Shown: positions 32,481 through 45,500 of the stretch, piece by piece | Layout of the letters: each line of letters starts with the position of its first letter | Numbering within the stretch: the first letter of the stretch is position 1 | Assembly (NCBI GenBank): GCA_028829895.1 | Contig: CM054181.1 | Span: forward strand, 7,428,001 to 7,492,000 | Reading direction: 5' to 3' | DNA: 64,000 bases | DNA from: Sinotaia quadrata | Taxonomy: Eukaryota; Mollusca; Gastropoda; Architaenioglossa; Viviparidae | Notes under the pieces: generated by a model | Told to the model about the DNA's origin: nothing | The model's database searches: none | The model's input: only the letters and a program-made list of their open reading frames with translations | Position numbers and translations under genes: made by a program

Positions 32481-32984
32481 TAACTGTGTAATAGAAAATG
32501 GTGCTTGTTTGTACTTCAGAAGATCAACCACCCAAAAGGTTGAAACAAATATGCACAATGGTTTGATTGTGAATGCAAAGTAACAAAATGCACTGCTTTA
32601 TAAAATACTTAAGGAAATTTAGTACAGAAAAAAATTGAATACAACAGGAAAGGCTGTATATAAGAAAATGCTTAACAGAGAAATAGAAGTAGCAAATGCA
32701 TATATATTTAATTGATAACAAATTTAAGTTGCTGGTCCCCCACCTCTCTCTCTGTATTCCTCTCACACACATACACATACAAATGCACACTGCTAAACAT
32801 AAAGTAGTTGGAATGTTAAAAGCATTACAAAAAATAAACTAGAGTGTGGAATGCTTTTGTCAAGTTGTTTGATGTACAGATAATAGCCAACTCTATAATA
32901 TAGTTCAGAAATATAAGGCTATTGAAAGAATGCATACTTTTCCAATCAAACATGTACCATTTCTAAATCAAGAAAACACAGACT

Positions 32985-33130
32985 ACATTGATGTATGATG
33001 GGACAGGCAACTTTCCTTGTAACTGGTAAAATACAATGATGTATGTTGAAACAAGTAAAATACAATGAGACAGGTAGCATTACAGATAGAATACAATGAT
33101 GTACAATGAGACAGGTAACGTTTCTCATCT
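32985..33130. repeat. Array related to the one at 34035-34260
   Basis: About four copies of TACAATGATGTATGNTGAGA plus CAGG(T/C)AAC and GTAAAA. The same unit builds a second array about 1 kb to the right. Confidence 0.85.
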
Positions 33131-34034
33131 CTTATATAGTTTTCCAGATCTGTGTATAATGCATTCCTTCGAGCACATGGGAGTTTTTTTTTCACATGGC
33201 CAGCTTTATGTTGCATTGTTGGTTCAGAGTACTTATAAAAAAGAAACAGGTCAAGGTCATTTGCTCAAATTTTCATTTAAATTGTGACTGTTTTTTCACA
33301 TGGCCAACTTTGTTGCATTTGTTTATTTGGGCAACTTTTCTGTGTCAGACTATCTAACAAATTATCTATCAACGTATCTCTCCTTCTATCTATTTATCAC
33401 TATCTTCATAAGGTTATGTTTAAATTCCTCTTGCTTTACTGTTTAAAAATATACAAGTAAATGCAATATGCTCTCTCACTTTTTTTTACTTTCTCTCTTT
33501 TTTCCACACACATATAAAGTAACATATGCAGATATTCAGACTCTAAAAAAACAAAAAGTAGAGTTGTTTAATTGGTCAAATGCTTCAATTAATATGCTTG
33601 GTCCTCTCTCTCTCACACACAGGAAGAAATATATTCAGACATAGAGACTCTGTACAGTGTGTTCCTTTGATTAAATGCTTCCATTTATTCTGCTATAACA
33701 TTAATAAGAATTGTGTGTCGCATCTTCACACCTTTCTATAAATTGTGTAATTGACAATGTGATGATGGTAAACAGGATTCATGGAAAATAAGAAAATAAG
33801 TAATTGGTGAATAGTGTTTGATAATGTCTTTATCCCATACAAAATAAGTACATTTTTTCATGGCCAGGAGGGTGGGAAGGAAGGCACAGTCAAGGTCATT
33901 TGCTAAATAATACTCAAAGTTTCACTCGCAATGTGACTTATAATCAAGTCTTCCAATAAACAAATACATTTATGTTCCTGGCGAAGCATTCATTTTAATT
34001 TTCCACCCGTCATCACGGGTGGCAAATACTCTAG

Positions 34035-34260
34035 TAACAAACAGAATACAATGATGTACTACATGACAATAGCTTTTCTCATAACAGGTAGAATACAATA
34101 TGTATAGTGAGTCAGGTAAAATACAATGATGTATGGTGAGACAAGCAGCTTTTCTCATGACAGATAGAATACAATGATGTACGATGAGATAGGTAGCTTT
34201 TCTCATAACAGGTAAAATACAATGATATATGGTGAGACAGGCAGCTTTTCTTATAACAAG
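34035..34260. repeat. ~58-bp array sharing its unit with 32985-33130
   Basis: About five copies of TAGAATACAATGATGTACGA, TGAGACAGGTAGCTTTTCTC and ATAACAGG. Confidence 0.88.
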
Positions 34261-35117
34261 TTGTTAACTCCAGCATCAGCAATATTAAGTGGGTTGGCAA
34301 GACTCTTCCAATTGCACAGAAGTAAATTAAGGAGGCGTGCTTTCAAAACTTATCACAACTTGCAAAGAATATGTGGGCAGAGGAGAGTGGAAGATATGGT
34401 ACTGGGGAACTAGAAATGAAATTATTTTAGTAAAGAATTTCAAATAAAGACATCATGACAATTACAGACAGAAACAGCATAGTAGTATTAATACCAGTGA
34501 TGTTGCAGAGTACAGACTTTTGAAACAAGACTTTAGTACTGAATACAATCTGTTAACATCTCTAGGATTTGACAGACTGATTAAATTCTGATGTGGAAAA
34601 ATCATAGATCTCACTATTATCCATATTTGTTATTTCCCCTTAAATAAGTAAATCACATGCATACACAGCTACAGCATACATACATAAATATCACAGAAAT
34701 GGGTATTTTTTAATTCTAAAATTTAAAACAAATAATAAAAATCATTAAAAACAAACACAGACAACATTTAATTTAATCCTTTATACTTTCATCATTGTAA
34801 ACCTAATTCATCAAACTTTGACAATCTAATTTTTTCAGATACTCTGCCATGTCTCGTACTCTCCACAATATTCTTTATGGTGTTTCATTGGTGGATCTTC
34901 TCAACATAAGTATTATTCATAAATTTTATCACACCCCTACTGAACACAACAGATTCTATTAATGAATTTCAAAAACAGTTAAATGACCCATTTTGAATTC
35001 TCCTGCTATCAGTATGGCTGGGCTGTATGGCACCAGTCAGTAATTTAAAAATGAGTGGCAGTCTAAGATCTAAATCTGTAGTCACAACTAAAAGATTTGA
35101 GGCTATCATGAAAAATG
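34260..35117. other. Region downstream of INCENP, nothing recognisable
   Basis: AT-rich sequence without a recognisable gene. It may include part of the INCENP 3' flank. Confidence 0.45.
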
Positions 35118-35123
35118 TTTATT
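35118..35123 (-). promoter_or_regulatory. Candidate INCENP polyadenylation signal
   Basis: AATAAA on the minus strand lies about 350 nt after the INCENP stop codon. Motif and distance only. Confidence 0.4.
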
Positions 35124-35468
35124 CAGAACAGTGAATTTAATGTAGACTTTGCAAAAAGCCTGCTTAAAACAATGGATTTTAAAAAATAATAATTTCATAC
35201 TTAAAACACACCTTTACCAATCTGTAAAATGACAATCTTAAAACAATCAAAAATGTATGATCAAGGACTTGCATGAACCATGTTTTTCAGGCTAAAAAAA
35301 TTCATCACATCCCCACAATTACACTTCTAAGTATTTCTTCTTCATTGTCTGCACTTATTCCAATTAGAAACACTGTACAACTTCTTCTTAGACACTTTGC
35401 TGAGTCACTCCTTACTTCACGTCACTGAAATGTCTATCTTACCACTCAATTAAATCTTCTATCTAAAG

Positions 35469-35644
35469 TCAATATGGTTTGTGAAGTGGTGAGTTCCATA
35501 CAGCGGAACTTGTTCGTTTATTGAAACGTGCACGCTTGTGTTCAAACATCCCATTGAGATCAGGTGGATCAACAATGCCGAATATGGCATCAAGATCAGG
35601 TGGATGATAAACCTGATTGATTAACAAGGCCTTCAGATTAGCAC
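35469..35644 (-). CDS. INCENP: INCENP last coding exon, IN-box part 2
   Basis: Acceptor TTATTTGCAG|, 57 codons plus TGA. It encodes ANLKALLINQVYHPPDLDAI, then FGIVDPPDLNGMFEHKRARF and NKRTSSAVWNSPLHKPY. The TSS near the end is the conserved Aurora B phosphorylation site in known INCENPs. Confidence 0.95.
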
Positions 35645-38600
35645 CTGCAAATAATGAGAAAAAACAATGAACATATTTTATATTTTAAAGTATTTTTGCA
35701 TATTAAAAAATAAACTAAATATAGCAGTAACTGAAAATTGCCCGAGAATAACTGTTTCAAACGATTCATTAGAATAAGAAATGCATAATGATTTACTGTG
35801 AATATCATTAACATAACTGAAGGTTTCTTTGCTCATCTATGTTTGTCAAGGATATCATTGACTGTATGGATCACTTTGGTATTAAATATGTCAATCAATG
35901 TGTCTGCGTCTGTGTTCTCTGCACTAAGAAGTAACAGTGGTGCAAATTTTCCTCCTATCTTTGCTTGGAAGGCCTCTGGGTCTTTTAGCTTGTCAAGAGT
36001 AACTTGATTCTTGTGGGGCCCTGCTTGTTGACTTATTGACTGATGTAATCAGAGGGTCATCATCACTAAGTCATGGTCACTTCCAATGTCTGCTCCTGGG
36101 AAGCTTCTTGTCTTTGCAATGTTTACACTGGTATGGAAACACCTCTTCACCATGATATAATCAATTTGGTTATGGTGTTCTCCATTCGGACTATGCCATG
36201 TCCATCTTCTGAATGCTATGTGTGGAGCAAACGTGTTCATCAGCTTCAGATCATTACAGCTGGCAAATTCCAGGAGCCTTAAGCCTCTGTCATTTGTCTC
36301 TGCGTTGCAGTAGCGTCCACATGCTTTTCCAGTTCTCAACAGCATCCTCCTATGTTAGCATTCCAGTCTCCTTACACCACAAGAATGTCTTTCTTTGTGG
36401 TCTGGTCCAGGACTTCTTGCAGTTGGTCGTAGAAGTCCTCTATTTCTTCATCATCATGGTCTGTAGTTGGAGCATATGCTTGCACATGGTGATACTGAGT
36501 GGGGTTGCCCTCAAGTATATGGTGATAAGCCTACTTCACAAAGGCCCAGGATGGTCCAATGGTATCTGTTCATTTCTTGTGTCAGTTCCTCTACCTTTCC
36601 AGACGTTCTTAATGATCTGATGTTCCACGTACTGATCCTGATGTTTCTGGCAGGGAGTTTTGATGGTGATGGTACTGATGTACCATGGGCTTAACACCAC
36701 TGCCCTGGTGCAAGACAGAAGGCATGGTCTTTGTTCCGGGCGAAGACTGATCCGGTATGGTTTGAGGTAAAGTTATCACTGCATGTGGTGTGTCTCAGGC
36801 AAATGAAACTGGCAGAGCCCATCCCTCTCCAGGCTGTGCTATCACTTGCTGTTTGTTTAATCAATAAAGTAGTCCAAATTATTACTACTATCACTGTTGT
36901 TGTTTAATAATAAACTGGTGTGGAATTCACATCTTGTTCATTTGTACAAAGGCAAAACATTTTCATACAAGTGAAGTTTAATGTCAAGACAGGATTACTT
37001 ATCCAAAATAAATGGTAACCATACAATAGATGGTATACACTTCATGCTTAAACCATGACCTCTACCAATTATATATCTGTTTAATTTAAAAGTATGCTGC
37101 CCACTACCGTTCAAGAAAAACAAATCAGTAAAATAGAAAAAAGTCAAATATTTGATTCTGTGTACTAAATGTTAAACACTTCTGTGTACAAACCTGAGGC
37201 CCAAGATGGAACCTTCTTTCTAGGCTCTTCATCATCATCTGTGGCATCATCAGAATTCAAATCAGATATGTCATAGTTTTCTAGTGAAGACTTCTTTTTA
37301 GGTCGCACAGGTGTGATTGAATATCTAAATATATTTTAGGGATAAAATCATAAAATTAATATAAATAATAGGCAAACAGTTATTAGAAAATCACTTATTT
37401 TAAATGGAAAAAGGTTGCCTGTGAAGTCTATTGGCATTTGTCTACTATTTTATTAATTCTTACTAATTCTCTTCCTTACATTATAGATTATTATGTCATT
37501 CATAAAATGTTTTTCCTAAAAACGTTAAATATGCTTTTCTTGAATACTTATGTGACAAGTGCACAACAGATTATAACAGTATGTATAAGGCATGCAAGCT
37601 TCACTTACATCACAAGTATAAGACACCCAGTACAAATATAACCTGCAAGCTTCACTTACATAAGTATAAGACATACCCAGTACAAATATAACCTGCAAGC
37701 TTCACTTACATAAGTATAAGACATACCCAGTACAAATATAACCTGCAAGCTTCACTTACATCACAAGTATAAGACACCCAGTACAAATATAACCTGCACG
37801 CTTCACTTACATAAGTATAAGACATACCCAGTACAAATATAACCTGCACGCTTCACTTACATAAGTATAAGACATACCCAGTACAAATATAACCTGCACG
37901 CTTCACTTACATAAGTATAAGACATACCCAGTACAATTATAACCTGCACGCTTCACTTACATAAGTATAAGACATACCCAGTACAAATATAACCTGCATG
38001 CTTCACTTACATCATAAGTATAAGACATACCCAGTACAAATATAACCTGCAAGCTTCACTTACATAAGTATAAGACATACCCAGTACAATTATAACTTGC
38101 AAGCTTCACTTACATCATAAGTATAAGACATACCCAGTACAAATATAACCTGCAAGCTTCACTTACATAAGTATAAGACATACCCAGTACAATTATAACT
38201 TGCAGGCTTCACTTACATGGTGAGAACACTACAGGATATAACCTACTACAGATAAGGCTTGCAAATTTTATTTACACAATAAGCACACTACAGGATATAA
38301 CCTACTACAGATAAGGCTTGCAAAATTTACTGACAAAATAAACATACTGCAGGTTAGACCCAGTACCAGATATGACTTGCAAGATTTACTGACACGATAG
38401 CACACTACAGGATATACCTGGTACAGATGTGGCAGGCAAGTTTAAGGCTGTTATTCCCAAATAATGGAGCTATTAAGTTAGTTCTGGATCCATTTTTCCT
38501 AGCAAAAAGCCTGATTTTGTCTCCTATGTGGACCATGAAAAGTAAAAGTATATGTCACCATATTTAAAATTTACTTAAAGGGAGCTAATTCTTGAAGGCT

Positions 38601-41600
38601 TAACAAATCTAGGCTTTATCTATAATTGAGAAATTTGGGCTTAACCGAATGCTTTGAAATATGACTAATATACTTGTCCTGACTGCTAAGAGGCCATGAG
38701 ATTTTTGACTTTTTGATTAGTTTAGCATATTACAGAAAGATCTCATAGCAGCAGCAGATTAAATTATTAACATCAGTAAGGTACACTATGTAATATGCAA
38801 GCATCAATTTTCAGTTTCAGTAAATAAACATGGCCATTATAATTTTCTATGAGACAATCTGTATACATACAGTCTTAAGTGCCGAATAGCCAAACATTCC
38901 ATGGTGAGAGCAAGAACAATTATCATATCCTTCCTTCTCCACCCTCCCCTTCCACCCATCCATCTATCTATTACATCTATCTACTAGTTAAAGGAAATTT
39001 TATTCATCTAGACTGAACACTGAATTGATTACCAAAATTTCAACACTATACTTACGAATCTGGATTATAAGCTGGCTGTGGGGCAGCTTCAGACATGTTT
39101 GTATTACTGGAAGTAGAGTAGTTGGAGTTAGAAATCTGCTTGAGGGTTGAACTGACATTTATGTTCATTAAGATGCGATTGTGCTGCAAAAGCACCTGTT
39201 GCAATTGTGCTTCCTCTTTGCGCCTCTCTTCTTCCATTGCTGCCATCTTGATCAGGCGCTGCTTTTCCTGAAGAATAGGAGCAATAGCATATAATTCTTT
39301 AGATAAAATACATACTTTTAAATACTAGTACAATAATTCTAGCATTTCTAATGCCAACAATTTTTTAAAAAAATATTAAGCTTCTAGTCATTCCAAAATA
39401 CACTGCAGATCACTTAGATCAATTTATTTATTCTGAACTGAAGGTGTTTCACGGTTAGGATTTGTTCCTTGTGATGATTCAAGTTAGAACACATTATTCA
39501 ATATTTAGTTTGGATATAAGATTAAACATTAAAAATTAAAATATAAAACATCTGATGCACTTCAATATACAAAAAGTGTGTAAGATATACCAATTCTTTG
39601 AGCTTTTCTATCTCTATCTGTATTTGTAGTTCTCGCTCTCTCCTCTTTTCTTCTTGTCTTTCTCGCTCAGCTCTATCTTGTGCTGCAGCCTTTTGTCTTT
39701 CTTGCTCAGTTCTTTCTTGTGCTGCAGCCTCTTGTTGTTCTCGCTCAGCTCTTTTTCGTGCTGTAGTCTCTTGTCTTTCTCGCTCAGCCCTTTCTCGTAC
39801 TGCAGCCTCTTGTCTTTCTCGCTCAGCTCTATCTTGTGCTGCAACCTTTTGTCTTTCTTGCTTGGATCTTTCTTGTGCAGCAGCCTCTTGTTGTTCTCGC
39901 TCAGCCCTTTCTCGCACTGCAGCCTCTTGTCTTTCTCGCTCAGCCCTTTCTTGCATGGCAGCCTCTTGTCTTTCTCGCTCAGCCCTTTCTCGCATGGCAG
40001 CCTCTTGTCTTTCTCGCACTGCAGCCTCTTGTCTTTCTCGCTCAGCCTTTTCTCGCGCAGCAGCCTCTTGTCTTTCTCGCTCAGCCCTTTCTCGTACTGC
40101 AGCCTCTTGTCTTTCTCGCACTGCAGCCTCTTGTCTTTCTCGCTCAGCCCTTTCTCGCACTGCAACCTCTAGTCTTTCTTCCTCAGCCCTTTCTCGCACT
40201 GCAGCCTCTTGTCTTTCTCGCTCAGCTCTATCTTGTGCTGCAACCTTTTGTCTTTTTTGCTCGGCTCTTTCTTGTGCTGCAGCCTCTTGTCGTTCTCGCT
40301 CAGCCCTTTCTCGCACTGAGGCCTCTTGTCTTTCTCGCTCAGCCCTTTCTCGCACTGCAGCCTGTCTTTCCTGCACTGCAGCCTCTTGTCTTTCTTGCTC
40401 AGCTCTTTCTCGCACTGAAGCCTCTTGTCTTTCTCTCTTGGCTCTCTCTTGTGCCGCAGCCTCTTGCTTTTCTCGTGCTGTAGTCTCTCGCCTTTCTCTC
40501 ACTGTAGCCCTAAGTCTTTCTCGCTCAGCTCTTTCTTGCGCTGCAATCTCTTGTCTTTCTTGTTTGGGTCTTTCTTGCTCTGTAGCCTCTTGTCCTTCTT
40601 GCTCAGGTCTTCCTAACACTGCAGATTCATGTCTTTCTTGCTCGGCTCTTAATTGTGCTGCAACCTCTTGTCTTTCTTGTTCAGCTCTTTCTTGTGCTGC
40701 AGCTCCTTTTCTTTCTCGTTTGACTTCATCTCGTGTTGCAGCCTCTTGTCTTTCTTGTGCTACAACCTCTTGCCTTTCAGCCTCGGCTTTATCTCGTGCT
40801 GAAGACTCTTGTCTTTCTCTCTCAGCTCTTTCTTGCTTTGCTCTTTGATGTGCTGCAGGCTCTTGTTTTTCTCGCTTGGATCTTTCTTGCACTGCGGACT
40901 TTACTCTAAAACAATCCACATAACAATAATAAGATGGCACCAAAAATTTAAAAGGAAATACTACAAACAATAAATAATTTAACTGAGTTTTGCAAATCTG
41001 AAAAATAAATTGGGCCTTGTCAATGCCATTTAAAAAAAAATATTTGAATTAAAATGTTTACACCATTTCTAAAGTCATCTTCCTTATATATGCCATGGCT
41101 ATATATCCTTAAATTATGTGTATTACCGTTTGTCAAGTGGCTAAACACAACAAATCAATTAGCACTTAAATTTAGTAATATATTTCAGACAATACAAATG
41201 ATTATATAAAGATAAGTACAAAAAATGTGATTTTTAAGATCTTAAAAGTGACAACTTTCACCTAAAAATAATTGTGAAAATGTTTACAAGTTATAGTTTT
41301 GAGACAGGTTATAATTAAGTGAGGTGAAATGAGACATTATTTTATTCTTTGGTCCAAATTCATGAGAGATTCATTGTAAGCAGTGTTAAAGAAGATTCTT
41401 AAGACTAAGATTAACACTAAGAGAAATTAAAAATATGTGCTTTAAAATAAGACTAAACATAACTGGGTACTTTGCAAAGAGGCCAGTGAACAGGACTGAT
41501 GCAACACTCAGAAAATTTCTGGAAATATTTTCTCCAGACATTATCTAAGATCTCTCTCCCTCTTTCTAATCATAATTTTCGGGTCATCCTTATCACATTC

Positions 41601-42488
41601 TACCTTTGTTCTTTCAGTAGAAATTTCTCTTCTCTCTCCAACTCATGCTGCCTGATTCTGTCTGCTACGATTTGACAAGCTCTGTCAGATTCTGTTTGCT
41701 TCTTTCCCTGCCGTTGTTTTTCTTCAACCTGTCTTCGCTGGAATTCTTGTTCTTCATAGTCTTTCTTCCTCTGAAGAAGATCTTTGTGTTGTTGCCTTTC
41801 CTCTTCTTGCTAGCAAATAAGAAACTACAAAACTGTTTCAAAGTAAACTGAAAAACAAAAGAAGTAACTTGTAGCTAGTTACTTAATACTGTACATACTT
41901 AAAACAAAAATCAAGTATTTTTCTTGTGAAGGATTTATGAGCAGTTTCTTGGCAAAAAATACAAAGAAACCATCTCCTATGTCGATAAACCTGTATTGTA
42001 CATATAAAACAATTATAATGTCATTTATGAAGAATTACCCTAAGTGATTATGAATTATGTCCCCTCTAAAGAATACCTACTATTTACTAAGGATTACTTG
42101 GGATAAATTAAAGACAGGAATGATAATAAATATTAACAGAAAAACTCAAGATTAAACTAGAACAAGACGTGAAATATTTGTTTATTTTCAAAACTAACAA
42201 ATTTTTTAAAAATAAATTTTGCCAAAGGGCAACAACATTTTTTCTATTTTTGTTATGCAGCAGAATCCAGTTAAAATATAATGCAAGTAATCAGCATATT
42301 ATTTATTGTTCATTTCATTTGGAGCTCATTCTCACTGGAATTATATTGTTCAACACTAATTATTATACTGAACATAATTATTATATTGCATATAATTGTT
42401 AAAATTATTACTACAGAAGGTGTGTTGCTTTAATATAAATAGTACTTTTCATTTCCCTTAAAGGCCACCCACCCAACCATGCATGCAT

Positions 42489-42554
<66 letters not shown>

Positions 42555-45500
42555 CTGCAAAAATGAAAAAAAAATTAAGGTTGTTTCAAGAGAGATATGC
42601 AGCCTCATTAAAACAGGTTTTTCTTTTTAAACTGTGTCTGGAGTAGGGCAGGACATTTAAGAATGTGACTGGAATACTTTTTGGAGAAACTTATATATGT
42701 AGTGTATTTTTAATTAATAATTACATAAATTAAAATGGTTATTATCAAACTTGAGGCATAGATTAATAACTGCATAAAACCCCAACCTTTAACAGACTAA
42801 ATGTTTATCTCACAGAGCTTCTAAAAGAGAAAATGTATCTGATAAAGCCCATCCTCTACAAGAGAGAAAATGTTTACCTTATAAAGCACAGCTTCTAATA
42901 GAGTGAAAATGTTTATCCAACAAAGCCAATTTCTAATAGAGAGAAATGTTTATCTCATATACCCAGTCTCTGAAAAAGAGAAAATATTTATCTCACCAAG
43001 CCCAACCTTTAAAAGAGATATTGCATATCTCATAAAACCCAGTCTCTGAAAAAGAGAAAATATTTATCTCACCAAGCCCAACCTTTAAAAGAGATATTGC
43101 ATATCTCATAAAGCCTATCTCTAACAAAGAGAAAATGTTTATTTCATAAACCCAACCTCTAAAAGTGATATCACATATCTCATAAAGCCCAGCCCAACCT
43201 CTAAAGAGAGAAACTGTTTATCTCACAAGACCAACCATCTAAAAGAGAGAAAATGTATATCCAAGCACGTGTTAAATTTTCAAAATCACAATTATATATA
43301 TATATATTATTTTTGTTTGACTTAGGTTGAATGCCTGTTTACAACTTTTGCAGATATGCAAGCAAGAGATTAATGTTCTGGAAGAGAGATAGTGCCACAA
43401 GTAGGGGAAAATGAAAGTATTAATTTATTTTTAAATAACTTAATATAATTGTGTTCCTTGTAACATTCACATTTTCTTACCTGTTCCAAAAATCTCTTTA
43501 AGCAATCTTCTTCCTGTTTTCTCCTTTGGTCTGCCTCCAGCTGTTTCTTCAACCTATCGCAAAGAAATGGCATTCTATTTCAGATGTGTCTTGAGACCTG
43601 GACTCTGGTCTTCACTCATCCACATAAAGTATGATGCATTACAAGTCTATTCTATGACTGCAAAAGTAGTGTTTTTTGACAATATAATATAATATAATAT
43701 AATACTGACATTCGCCCCATAAATTAATTAAAATCTAGGATAATGATGACTGGATGATGCATGGTCCAGTGACTCATTCAAGCCACAAGGCAACGTGAGT
43801 CACCCACCAACATATAACAATAACCACAATATTACATTCAAGCCCCGATGGCAGAAGTGGGTCACCCACCAACATATAACAATAACAATGATATTACATT
43901 ACAAGATGAGTTTTACATAAAATGAAGATGATAAAAAGAATGACACAAAAAGTGAGAGGAAAATTAATAAAAAGGATTTATAAAAGGAAGAATAATAAAA
44001 AGTTCATCAATTACAACTTCAACAATCAGTCCTAACTATTCTGGAAGAATTTAGCCTCCCCATGGAAAACTTCTTACTAAAGGAGAAGATAAATCTGTCT
44101 TTTAATCTATTTTAGTGAGCCCCCATCCACCTACTTTCTTCTTCAACATAAGGTTATCAATATGTGTAAGAAGGTCAATAAATTTAACAATAAATTTATT
44201 AAACAACAATCAAATATTCATATAACAAATACAATTAAAAACATTACATGATATCAATATTTCCACAATACCTTGTTCAAATAATTTTAATACCCATACA
44301 GTCTTATAACCTGAACACAATTCAACAGATTAGTGTCAATACAAATCACAGAATAGATCTTATCTGAGAACAGAAATAGAGTTATCAGAGATTAGCGATA
44401 ATAGTTTCTATGTAAGCTTGTTTAAGCGAAGCCACAATAGTTCCTTTGAGTGCTTTTCATAACAAAGTCACTAGTTTATTGTTCACTTTATTACTGTCAA
44501 TTCCACGTTTCCCTCCTCATGTTGTAAAACACAGATTAGCTGTTATTCTCTTGAGGCTTTCTGATGTTCTACCATGTTAGGTCCCTCAGGCAGAACAATT
44601 GTAGCAATTTCCAGTAACTTCCTTGTACTAGAAATTGCTCAAAGTAGTCAGTATACTTTGCCACCATACATCAAAGGAGTGCAGTGTATTCTTTACACTG
44701 ACACATTGTGGTAGATATTTTTTATGTCTACCACAGTCGTAGTGGTTTATAATCAGTAAACCAGGAGATTCTGGTGAAACAAGGAAAGGCCGCTTATTCA
44801 CATTAAGCTAATGGCTGCCTTTCATGACCAGACTTCTTGCCAGTCCAAATTCATGGTGATTAGACAGCAGGTAAACTTTGATCTCATTTTTAAATTGAAT
44901 CTATATGAATACTGCAACAGTGAGTTTGAAAGTTTTATTTTACAAATTTGAGTGTAATGAGTAAATGACCACCTTTTTTGGTTAATCTTTTTAAAAATAG
45001 AAAAAAGTATTTTCTGTGCTTAAACTAAATTTTAAAATTGCCTTAATTTCTGTTTTTCTCTTTCTTCTCTGAATCGTTCTTCTTTCATTCTGTCTGATGA
45101 ATTCAACTTCTCCTTAAGTTTCTCAGCCAAATTTTTCCTCAAGTCATTCTCCTTTTGTTTCCGCAGTTCCCGCATTTCAGCCACCTTCTGCATCCGCTCC
45201 TCTCGCTTCCTAGAACATTTTATATAGCATACACATGATAGCATCTTGAGGAATACAGATACACTTATACCTTAACATAATTTTATAAAAATCTGTATTA
45301 GAACAGTACAAATATGTGGACTTTCAAATTATTTTAAAATTATACATGCTTGCTGGCAATACTTAGATTATAAGCAATGTCAGTGACACCATATAGAAAT
45401 ACTTGTGATATCAGTTCATATACAATTCCATCTCATTGAAATAATTATGGTATCAAATTATATACATTGATGACAGCTCACACAATGCTCATGGTACCAT

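Noticed and set aside
32550..32800. Possible tRNA or small RNA gene
   Set aside because: No cloverleaf or internal promoter boxes could be assembled by eye here or elsewhere in the window. A covariance-model scan would be needed.
39598..40848. Plus-strand ORF of 416 codons (Ser/Leu/Cys-rich) and other open frames over the same region
   Set aside because: These are antisense or shifted readings of the 39-bp repeat that encodes the INCENP helix. A 39-bp period keeps every frame open once one unit lacks stops.
41645..41851. Plus-strand Leu/Phe-rich ORF
   Set aside because: It is antisense of an INCENP helical exon (41604-41809).
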